From contig JANRAA010000271.1 in assembly GCA_030728235.1 (NCBI GenBank), positions 1-15,065 on the forward strand: 15,065 bases of DNA, read 5' to 3'. Shown piece after piece: positions 1 through 6,432 of this stretch. The stretch is from Flavobacteriales bacterium (GTDB lineage Bacteria > Bacteroidota > Bacteroidia > Flavobacteriales_D > Sanyastnellaceae). Within the stretch, counting starts at the first letter, position 1. Each line of letters starts with the position of its first letter. The notes beneath the pieces were generated by a model. It did not search any database and was not told the origin of the DNA. It saw nothing but the letters and a program-made list of their open reading frames with translations. Position numbers and translations under genes: made by a program.

Positions 1-1071
1 GCGATCATGTTACCGAAATCAAATACCGATGCCCGTCATCTGCTTGCGCTGGTAATGCGCATCGGTTTCTGGTTCTCTATCACGCTAACAGCCGTTTGCT
101 TTCTACTCGAAGATGCAATAATCCGTTGGCTGGGGAATGAGGGGCTAAGAGGTCTAACGTGGTTAATCGGTCCTTCGGTATTCTTTTTTATCGTGACAAC
201 AGCTCTGGGCTATTGGTTTAGTCGACAAAAGCATTACAAGCCTGTAGCCACCGGAAAAACACTGTTTTCTGTTATCAGTGAGCCGTTAAAAGTTATTTTC
301 GCGAATTTTAAGTTGGGTGCGTCAGGCTTGGTGTGGAGTGTTAGTGCTGCACATTTCGTTTCGGCAATTTATTCGTGGTGGAGGTTCATGGTACTTACGC
401 CTGAAAAATTAAGGGGAATCGATAAAGAACGAATGCGGTCGCTGGCAAGCGAGTACAAAGACTATCCCAAATACTCGATGTTCGGAACGCTATTGAATCG
501 CCTTTCCCAATGGCTACACATCGCCATGTTCGGATATTTATACGGCGCCGCAGGTTTGGTTTCAATTGGTTTTTTAGGACTTTCTCGTCGCATAATTATG
601 GCGCCTTTGAGTATGCTTGCAACTTCTTTCTCTCAGGTATATTTCCAAAGAATTACCGAAATCGAAGATGCTGAACTCAAACCATATTACCTAAGAAGCT
701 TGGGGCGTTTCGCTCTCATAGGCCTGGCAATGATTGCCTTCATCTGGATGTTGCCCGACAATTCTATGGCTTTCGTTTTTGGAAATGAATGGTACGATGT
801 TATGCAGTACCTGCGCATCCTTGTATTTTGGTTTGCAGCAAATTTCACTGCCTCAGCTTTGTCGTTCATTCTTCATCGCATCCGCCGCCAAAAACTGATT
901 TTTCAACTCGATGCTTTGCATTTTATTCTTATCCTCATCGCATTGTATGGCGCCTGGTGGAGTGGTCTAGAACCGCTTGAAGCAATGGTTGTCTTTGTCG
1001 CCGCAAAGGTCGTTTACTTCATTTTTAATGTTCTTATTACCTTGCGATTTCTATCTCCCGATAAATTATGA
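1..1071 (+). CDS. Oligosaccharide/polysaccharide flippase-like membrane protein (5' end missing)
   Basis: This is probably a MOP-superfamily (Wzx-like) exporter that would flip lipid-linked sugar units across the inner membrane. The frame is open from the first base of the window, so the ATG at 7 is probably internal. The visible 356 codons are shorter than the 420-500 residues usual for the family, so the N-terminal part is missing. About eight hydrophobic segments are visible, for example near residues 14-36, 52-72, 185-205, 235-252, 270-292 and 325-347. They are separated by short basic loops, which fits the second half of a 12-14 helix transporter. The stop codon overlaps the ATG of the next gene, a glycosyltransferase, in an ATGA arrangement. 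That supports a role in surface polysaccharide assembly. No substrate can be inferred. The family call rests on hydropathy pattern and context rather than on a diagnostic motif. Confidence 0.75.
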   Translation, partial: AIMLPKSNTDARHLLALVMRIGFWFSITLTAVCFLLEDAIIRWLGNEGLRGLTWLIGPSVFFFIVTTALGYWFSRQKHYKPVATGKTLFSVISEPLKVIFANFKLGASGLVWSVSAAHFVSAIYSWWRFMVLTPEKLRGIDKERMRSLASEYKDYPKYSMFGTLLNRLSQWLHIAMFGYLYGAAGLVSIGFLGLSRRIIMAPLSMLATSFSQVYFQRITEIEDAELKPYYLRSLGRFALIGLAMIAFIWMLPDNSMAFVFGNEWYDVMQYLRILVFWFAANFTASALSFILHRIRRQKLIFQLDALHFILILIALYGAWWSGLEPLEAMVVFVAAKVVYFIFNVLITLRFLSPDKL

Positions 1072-2213
1072 TTTCAGAAAAAAAAATACGTGTGGCCAAT
1101 GTTGTGCTGAATAACTTCACAACCGATAATCGCGTGTATAAAATCTCGAAATCGCTTCAAGACGCCAACTACGAGGTTGTAGTGGTTGCGTTGCTCAAAG
1201 GCGATGTGCCTGCAACAGAAGTTAAAGAAGGTATAAATGTCAGGAGGGTAGCTTTGCGGACAATCACCCTTCCAGAAGGAACTTTCTGGGGATTGATCAA
1301 GTTCATTGAGATCATATTCAAAATTGTTAAAGAATACAGAAATTACGATATCTGGCATTGCAACGATATCGAAGCTTTCGGAATCGGAGTGGTTGCCCGA
1401 GTTTTTCGCCCTAAACTTAAACTGGTTTATGATTGCCATGAGTTCGAAGGTGAACGAAATGGTCGCTCTTCTTTCGAACGCCGTTTAGTGCGCTGGTTCG
1501 AAAAGTTGTTCATCCACCGCGCTAAAGCGGTGATCACGGTAAGCCCCAACATCGCCAAAGCATATATTGAAAGATATGGTGTCGATCCCGTTTGGCTTGT
1601 CCGAAATGTACCGCATAAATCGGCTTCGCCAGACAAACAAAATATCTTCAGAACGCGTTTTAATATCCCCAACGAGGAACCTGTTTTTCTCTATCAAGGG
1701 GCGTTCACGTATAACCGTGGACTAGAAGAGGCGCTGCAAGCTTTCAAAGAAATTTCAGGTGCTCATTTGGTGTGCATGGGTTATGGGATCTTTCAAAATC
1801 TGGTCGAAGAATCAGCAAGGGATTTTGGAAATATCCATTTTATGCCGGCTGTTCCTTACAATGAGGTGCTTGATCATACGGCTAGCGCCGATGTTGGTTT
1901 GCTCTCCGTTCGTCCAACTTGCTTGAGTTACCTTTTCTGCCTGCCAAATAAACTTTTCGAATACATCCAAGCGGGTATACCTATTCTGTCGAATGATTTG
2001 CCCGATTGCAGGAAGATTATCGAAGACTACAATATCGGATGGGTGCTCAATGAATTTACTGCCGAATCTCTGAAAGTAGCAGTGAATGATCTGAAACAAC
2101 AAGATTTGAATGGATTCAAAAATGGTCTGCAGAAGGCCCAAAATGATCTGCACTGGGAAAAAGAAGAAAAGGTGCTTTTTGACCTTTACAAGGAGGTAGT
2201 ATGGCAGAAATAG
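1068..2213 (+). CDS. GT-B fold glycosyltransferase (GT4/GT1-like)
   Basis: A 381-residue glycosyltransferase, the usual length for GT4-type enzymes, which transfer a sugar from a nucleotide-sugar donor to a lipid-linked or glycan acceptor at the cytoplasmic membrane. The N-terminal Rossmann half (about 1-185) contains the family-typical YDCHEFE at 121-127 and ITVSP at 156-160. The C-terminal donor-binding half has LYQGAFTYNRGLE at 208-220 and the signature segment NKLFEYIQAGIP at 294-305, whose Glu and Gly contact the nucleotide sugar in this family. It overlaps the flippase gene by 4 bases (ATGA) and the next gene by 13 bases, so the three genes are probably co-transcribed and translationally coupled. 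A run of nine A residues lies in codons 4-7. Donor and acceptor cannot be told from sequence. Confidence 0.88.
   Translation: MISEKKIRVANVVLNNFTTDNRVYKISKSLQDANYEVVVVALLKGDVPATEVKEGINVRRVALRTITLPEGTFWGLIKFIEIIFKIVKEYRNYDIWHCNDIEAFGIGVVARVFRPKLKLVYDCHEFEGERNGRSSFERRLVRWFEKLFIHRAKAVITVSPNIAKAYIERYGVDPVWLVRNVPHKSASPDKQNIFRTRFNIPNEEPVFLYQGAFTYNRGLEEALQAFKEISGAHLVCMGYGIFQNLVEESARDFGNIHFMPAVPYNEVLDHTASADVGLLSVRPTCLSYLFCLPNKLFEYIQAGIPILSNDLPDCRKIIEDYNIGWVLNEFTAESLKVAVNDLKQQDLNGFKNGLQKAQNDLHWEKEEKVLFDLYKEVVWQK
2191..2196 (+). promoter_or_regulatory. Strong Shine-Dalgarno (AGGAGG) inside the preceding gene
   Basis: AGGAGG lies 4 bases before the ATG at 2201, within the last codons of the glycosyltransferase gene. 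Bacteroidota genes often lack such a motif, so a perfect one here supports the 2201 start and the 13-base gene overlap. Part of the match is fixed by the overlapping codons for Lys-Glu-Val, so chance cannot be excluded. Confidence 0.55.
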
Positions 2214-3133
2214 GTGTGAAACGTGTCAGCGATCTTCCTGATCAACATGCCTTCAATATGCTGGCAGCGAAATATGGCGGGGTTTTCTTCGTCCCTGGTT
2301 TAATTGCAGGCGCTGGCGCGGATGTTGAACAACTCGCTATTTTTGAGGGTGATGCCATTTGTGGTGGCTTCATGGTTCAACGGATAAAGTTAAAGGGCAT
2401 TCCAACTATTTCAAATCCTGCATATCACCCTCATTGTTCGCTGTTCTTTGTGCCGCGTTCTAATGATTCTGAAAGTCTAAAAAGATTCTTAGAAGCAATC
2501 TGCAATTGGCTGAAGAAGCAATCGGTTAAAATCATTACTGTTTCTTTCCCTCCTGAAATTACTGATGTCCAACCTTTCATCTGGGGTGGATTTAAATCCG
2601 CGGTGAAATACACGTACCGTTTTCCATTCGATGGGGCAGAGGTGCTGAGTAAAATATCATCCAAACGCCGGAGATTAATTAAAGACGCAGAGAAGAATGG
2701 TGTAGTAGTCGAACATTGCGGGTTGACTGAATTGTTGGAGGGTTTGCACTTTAGCGGACAATCAAAGGGATTCGCTGTAAATGATGCGGCGATAGCAAAA
2801 ATTCTATCTGCTGGAACAGCTTATAACGCCAATGTGAACGGTAAAACAATTGCTTCGGCGCTCTTTGTCGATGATGAAAAGTCGCGTTATTATCTTTTTG
2901 GCGGTGCCGATAGAAATGCAAACAGCGGTGCATTAAGTGCAATCATTTATCGCTCTTTGTGCGATGCCGAAATGAAGGGGATGAAGATATTCGATTTCGA
3001 AGGGAGCATGATCCCGGGTGTCGAACTGTTCTTTAGAAGCTTTGGCGGCAATCTAACGCCTTTCTTCACGATTGCAAAAGCTCCTTGGTGGTTGAGCCCC
3101 TTGCTTCGATGGAAAGGAAAGTCAGAATTCTAA
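2201..3133 (+). CDS. FemAB/GNAT-like putative acyl- or aminoacyltransferase
   Basis: A 310-residue soluble protein resembling the FemAB/BioF2-like/CelD group of double-GNAT proteins found in polysaccharide and peptidoglycan loci. The visible clue is a central basic segment, KISSKRRRLIKDAEKNGV at 151-168, followed by a C-terminal half with a GNAT-like pattern: NGKTIASALFV at 213-223, YYLFGGADRNANSGALSAII at 230-249, and FDFEGSMIPGVELFFRSFGG at 264-283. This matches the family order of beta strand, glycine-rich turn and a conserved FDF(E/G)G-type strand. No signal peptide or membrane helix is apparent. It follows the glycosyltransferase with a 13-base overlap, so it probably modifies the same glycan or a sugar precursor. 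Its stop codon overlaps, tail to tail, the end of the convergent phosphatase gene. The exact reaction is unknown. Confidence 0.62.
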   Translation: MAEIGVKRVSDLPDQHAFNMLAAKYGGVFFVPGLIAGAGADVEQLAIFEGDAICGGFMVQRIKLKGIPTISNPAYHPHCSLFFVPRSNDSESLKRFLEAICNWLKKQSVKIITVSFPPEITDVQPFIWGGFKSAVKYTYRFPFDGAEVLSKISSKRRRLIKDAEKNGVVVEHCGLTELLEGLHFSGQSKGFAVNDAAIAKILSAGTAYNANVNGKTIASALFVDDEKSRYYLFGGADRNANSGALSAIIYRSLCDAEMKGMKIFDFEGSMIPGVELFFRSFGGNLTPFFTIAKAPWWLSPLLRWKGKSEF

Positions 3134-4914
3134 CACTGCAACCCTATCACAAGGATGTCATCAATCTGGGCATTCGCGCCTTTCCAGTCTTGTAGTTCGC
3201 TTTTTATTCTCAATTCCTGCTCGTACATGGTTAGACCTTGCATCTGTAAGAGCAAATCTTGAAAACGGCGTTTGGTGAATTTCTTACTTCTGTCGCCGCC
3301 AAATTGATCGACGTATCCGTCTGATGACATGTAAAAACTATCTCCGTCTTTAAAAGCGATGTGATGGGTTTTAAATGACTTTTTAGCCATCACAAAGGTG
3401 CCTCCAAGTGAATATCTGTCGCCGCGGTGTACCGTTAATTGCTGGTCGTGAATGTGATACAATTGATGGAAAGCACCGGAGAATTTTAATTCATTTGTTT
3501 CGAAGTTGAAATGACATAATGAGATGTCCATGCCGGTGCTAACTTGTGTATTGGTGTCGTGCTGCTTCAATTCACTTACAACATAAGCGTCAATTGCCTC
3601 GAGCACAATTCCGGGGTCTGTTTCTTTATTCTCTACGATCGCTTGTGTCAGCAATTTGGCACTTATCATGCTCATAAACGCTCCTGGAACTCCATGTCCG
3701 GTGCAGTCTACACAAGCTATCCAACATTCGTTGTCTTGTTGGTGAAACCAATAAAAGTCACCACTCACAATGTCTTTTGGACGCATGTAGATAAAGGCGT
3801 CTTTAAATCGCTGAACGATGGAGCTGGGAGGTGGAAGAAGCAATTGTTGAATGCGCTTGGCAGCGATGATGCTTTCTGTCATCTGTATGTAATTCTCTCG
3901 CAAAGCATTGTTTATGCGTTCTTTGGCCTCGGCCTCGGCTTTGAGTAAACTGTTGACATTCGACAATTCAGAGGTGCGCTCGCTCACGGTGATCTCGAGC
4001 TTTTCCATCACTTCTCTGACTTCTTGCTCTGATCTTTTAATGGCTGTCAAATCAATGATGGAGGCGGTAAATGATGGATGTCTTCCTTTGTTAATCGTGG
4101 TGCGAACCTTCAAGAATAACTTCTGGCCACTCAAATTCTCTGTCTCGAATTCTACTTCTGCAACCGGTCGATTCTGAAGGTAAGATCCAATTACGGCTTT
4201 TATAACATTGGAGCCTTCATTCCTGAATACGTGCTTGAAATGTTCTTCTAACTGTCCGCTCCCTGACACATCAAAAAGACCAATAGCTTCTTCGTTTGCA
4301 GCCGAAATCCGCAGAATATCGAGCATGTGATTCACAAAAGATTCGTCTTGAACGTAAGCATTGTACTGTGCATCTTTAATCTCAAAATCAACAACCAATT
4401 GGAATTCAATAAGCGCAATGGCGGCGCGATCGAAAATGGTTTTATACCGCTTCGATGTTTCATTCAATCGCTCAACAGCACTTCTTTTTTCGACTTCTGC
4501 ATTTTTCCTTACTACTGCATTTTTAATGGCAGATTCCAAGCGAAGCAATGACGATTTCAAAATGTAATCTTCTACTCCTTCATTGGTGTATTCTAGAATT
4601 TTTTCTTCGGAAATATCTCCTGTCACCAGAATGAATGGAATGTCGCATCCCATATCTTTCATCAACCGCAGGGCTTCAATGCCCGTGAAATTGTGCAACG
4701 AATAATCACTGACAACAATGTCTGCCTGCCACGAAAGTAACTCGCGTTTGAATTCTGTCTTTGATTTTACATGTCTGACTTCCCAACTTGGATGAACGCG
4801 TTTGATCTGAATTGTAATCAATTCGGCATCAAGCTGGTAATCTTCCAACAGCAGAATGCGGATGTCAACTTCCTGTTCGGTGAATAAACTTGCGGTCAAT
4901 TTTTTTCTTTTCAA
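3130..4914 (-). CDS. REC - PAS-like - coiled coil - PP2C (SpoIIE-type) Ser/Thr phosphatase
   Basis: A 594-residue cytoplasmic phosphatase controlled by a receiver domain. REC spans about 17-135, with acidic pocket E24/D25, phosphoacceptor D70 (VVSDYS), T98 and K120. A PAS-like segment (155-293) follows, then a heptad-rich helix (294-345) and the PP2C/SpoIIE catalytic domain (350-592). Its metal-binding acidic motifs are intact: SGDFYW (D386), DCTGHGVPGAF (D403), SDGYVDQFGG (D532) and IDDILVIG (D585/D586). In this family such enzymes usually dephosphorylate an anti-anti-sigma (STAS) or similar regulator, but no such partner gene is in the window. The only in-frame start is TTG at 4914: a stop lies shortly upstream and the first in-frame ATG is deep in the REC domain. 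An ATG at 4927 is out of frame by one base across an A7 run (see findings). It is the last gene of the signalling island, 82 bases after the NarL-type gene. Confidence 0.9.
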   Translation of the reverse strand: MKRKKLTASLFTEQEVDIRILLLEDYQLDAELITIQIKRVHPSWEVRHVKSKTEFKRELLSWQADIVVSDYSLHNFTGIEALRLMKDMGCDIPFILVTGDISEEKILEYTNEGVEDYILKSSLLRLESAIKNAVVRKNAEVEKRSAVERLNETSKRYKTIFDRAAIALIEFQLVVDFEIKDAQYNAYVQDESFVNHMLDILRISAANEEAIGLFDVSGSGQLEEHFKHVFRNEGSNVIKAVIGSYLQNRPVAEVEFETENLSGQKLFLKVRTTINKGRHPSFTASIIDLTAIKRSEQEVREVMEKLEITVSERTSELSNVNSLLKAEAEAKERINNALRENYIQMTESIIAAKRIQQLLLPPPSSIVQRFKDAFIYMRPKDIVSGDFYWFHQQDNECWIACVDCTGHGVPGAFMSMISAKLLTQAIVENKETDPGIVLEAIDAYVVSELKQHDTNTQVSTGMDISLCHFNFETNELKFSGAFHQLYHIHDQQLTVHRGDRYSLGGTFVMAKKSFKTHHIAFKDGDSFYMSSDGYVDQFGGDRSKKFTKRRFQDLLLQMQGLTMYEQELRIKSELQDWKGANAQIDDILVIGLQC

Positions 4915-4996
4915 GGTATGTCTGCATATCTATCATCATTGAAAGACAATGTCTTACAATGGTGTAGGCGCTTTACTGATTCTAAGAAGATGCCAA

Positions 4997-5638
4997 CTAG
5001 GCCGACGGCAATAAGTTGTGAAGCAAGATATACTTGATCATGTCTGAGTTGTTCTCCATGCTCATCTTACTCAAGATTCTAGAGCGGTAAGTTGAAATGG
5101 TCTTGGCACTCAAACTAAGTTGTGACGCTATCTGATTGTTGGCTTTTCCCTCACCAATAGCCAAGAAAACTTCATATTCGCGATCCGAAAGTTGCTTGTG
5201 TGGTAGTTCTTGATTCTTGTTGTTCATCTCGCGATAAAGCAACTTGGTAATGGCCGGACTCAGATACTCTCCACCTTGCTGAATGGTACGAATTGCTTCT
5301 ATGAGTACCTCCGGTGCAGAGTCTTTGTGCAAATATCCTGACGCTCCTGCTTTCAACATGCGAATCGCAAACTGATCTTCTGGATACATGCTCAAAACGA
5401 GAACTTTGATATCGGGATAGAATATCTTTATTTGCTTTAAGACTTCTAAACCACTTCTTCCTGGCAATGATACATCAAGTATAATTATGTCGGGTTGAGC
5501 GCTGCGCAGTCGTTGAAGTAATTCTTCTCCACTGGCAATATCATCAGCCATTATCGAGATGTCAGGGAAGTTTGAAATGATCTTACTCAAGCCTTCTCGA
5601 ACAATTTTGTGATCGTCGCAAATAACAACATTAATCAT
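4997..5638 (-). CDS. NarL/FixJ-family response regulator (copy A)
   Basis: A 213-residue DNA-binding response regulator. The REC domain (2-118) has D8/D9, phosphoacceptor D55 (IILDVSLPG), S83 and K105, so it should be phosphorylatable. A LuxR-type helix-turn-helix occupies about 148-208: LSDREYEV at 150-157, then the recognition region LSAKTISTYRSRI at 176-188. It is closely similar to the neighbouring copy B over its full length, with long identical blocks around D55 and from S83 to K105, which indicates a tandem duplication. HisKA_3 kinases normally phosphorylate this class, and one is encoded just upstream, so it is the likely partner. It starts at ATG 5638. Unlike copy B it has a 105-base upstream gap with a -7 promoter match and TAGGA repeats, so it may be controlled separately, perhaps by itself or by copy B. 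Target genes are unknown. Confidence 0.93.
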   Translation of the reverse strand: MINVVICDDHKIVREGLSKIISNFPDISIMADDIASGEELLQRLRSAQPDIIILDVSLPGRSGLEVLKQIKIFYPDIKVLVLSMYPEDQFAIRMLKAGASGYLHKDSAPEVLIEAIRTIQQGGEYLSPAITKLLYREMNNKNQELPHKQLSDREYEVFLAIGEGKANNQIASQLSLSAKTISTYRSRILSKMSMENNSDMIKYILLHNLLPSA

Positions 5639-5640
5639 AA

Positions 5641-5691
5641 TAGACAGTTTTAATTGATTTCTAAGTCAAAACTATTCGATCAATCTGTCTA
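5641..5691. repeat. Imperfect inverted repeat between copy A start and its operator
   Basis: TAGACAG (5641-5647) pairs perfectly with CTGTCTA (5685-5691), and inside it ATTGAT (5653-5658) pairs with ATCAAT (5679-5684). This leaves a 5-base bulge on one side and a 20-base loop. The left arm ends 2 bases before the ATG of copy A and the loop holds the -7 promoter match. It could be an operator. Any transcript starting inside the loop would carry only the ATG-proximal arm, so an RNA hairpin is unlikely from that promoter. Confidence 0.4.
5667..5674 (-). promoter_or_regulatory. Bacteroidota -7 promoter element for NarL copy A
   Basis: Read on the - strand, this is TAGTTTTG, an exact match to TAnnTTTG, the -7 element of the Bacteroidota primary sigma factor. 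It lies 28 bases before the ATG, so the leader would be about 20-25 bases. No convincing -33 TTG is found at the usual distance. A weak -33 combined with upstream repeats suits an activator-dependent promoter. Confidence 0.55.
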
Positions 5692-5697
5692 TTTATA

Positions 5698-5739
5698 TAG
5701 GATGTAGGACGCAGAATATGTAGGATGATTCCTACATCC
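5698..5739. promoter_or_regulatory. Cluster of TAGGA half-sites, candidate response-regulator operator
   Basis: Four half-sites occur in 37 bases: TAGGA at 5698, 5705 and 5721, and the inverted TCCTA at 5730. The last two form a perfect 8-base inverted repeat, ATGTAGGA-TGAT-TCCTACAT (5718-5737). No T-run follows on either strand, which argues against an intrinsic terminator for copy B. The block lies just upstream of the copy A -7 element, where an activator of the NarL class would bind. Which protein binds is inferred only. Confidence 0.45.
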
Positions 5740-5743
5740 GCTG

Positions 5744-6391
5744 TCAGGCGTTTGTTTGGCCTGCAGATAATTCGTGCAACAAGATGTATTTTACGAGGTC
5801 TGAATTGTTGTCTAAATTCATTTTCTCAAGTATTCGTGTCCTGTACGTGCTAATGGTTTTCACACTTAGCGACAACCGGTCACCGATTTCTGAGATGGTT
5901 TTACCTTCTCCGATGTAGAGTAGTACTTCGTATTCTCGATCAGACAAACTTTTGTGGGGCAATGATTCTCCGTTGCCACTCATTTCTTTGAAAAGAAGTT
6001 GTGTGATTTTAGGACTCAAATACTCACCACCTTTTGAAATTACATTCAGCGCCTCCAAAAGAATCCCAGGTTCTGAGTCTTTATGCAGATAGCCAGAAGC
6101 GCCAGCCTTTAACATGCGAATGGCAAATTGATCTTCTGGGTACATGCTGAGAACAAGAACACTAATTTGAGGGCGTAAAGCTTTTACTTGCTTCAAGACT
6201 TCCAATCCGCTGCGGCCAGGCAACGATACATCCAAGATTATTATGTCAGGCGTCTTGCTGCGCAAGGAGTGAAATAGGGCTTCACCACTTTCTACATCGG
6301 CTATAATTTCAAAATTTGTAAACGAAGAAATGATTTGCTTTAATCCTTCACGAACAATTTTATGGTCATCACATATGGCTATTGTCTTCAT
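5744..6391 (-). CDS. NarL/FixJ-family response regulator (copy B)
   Basis: A 215-residue DNA-binding response regulator with the same layout as copy A. REC has D8/D9, the phosphoacceptor Asp in IILDVSLPG (D54), the Ser of LSMYPEDQ and the Lys of YLHKDS. The C-terminal LuxR helix-turn-helix contains LSDREYEV and a recognition region LSVKTISTYRTRI, nearly identical to copy A. The ATG at 6391 was chosen because it aligns exactly with the start of copy A. A longer frame beginning at TTG 6418 would add nine unrelated residues. It starts 41 bases after the stop of the HisKA_3 kinase with no promoter visible between them, so it is probably co-transcribed with the kinase as its cognate output regulator. 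The sensory input and regulon are not visible. Confidence 0.93.
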   Translation of the reverse strand: MKTIAICDDHKIVREGLKQIISSFTNFEIIADVESGEALFHSLRSKTPDIIILDVSLPGRSGLEVLKQVKALRPQISVLVLSMYPEDQFAIRMLKAGASGYLHKDSEPGILLEALNVISKGGEYLSPKITQLLFKEMSGNGESLPHKSLSDREYEVLLYIGEGKTISEIGDRLSLSVKTISTYRTRILEKMNLDNNSDLVKYILLHELSAGQTNA

Positions 6392-6432
6392 AAGGTATTT
6401 GGGAGGTTGGTGCGGCAATTGGTTTTATTACA

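Noticed and set aside
1074..1439. - strand open frame of 121 codons inside the glycosyltransferase gene
   Set aside because: It is a shadow of a well-supported coding region; its composition (Phe- and Asn-rich) does not suggest a real protein.
3544..3948. + strand open frame of 134 codons inside the phosphatase gene
   Set aside because: It lies wholly antisense to conserved PP2C sequence and has no recognisable protein features.
4940..4960. Small inverted repeat AAGAC/GTCTT between NarL copy A and the phosphatase gene
   Set aside because: The stem is only 5 bases with a 3-base loop and no T-run, too weak to call a terminator.
5718..5737. Perfect hairpin after NarL copy B as a rho-independent terminator
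   Set aside because: The stem is AT-rich and neither strand has a T-run next to it. The surrounding TAGGA copies fit an operator better.
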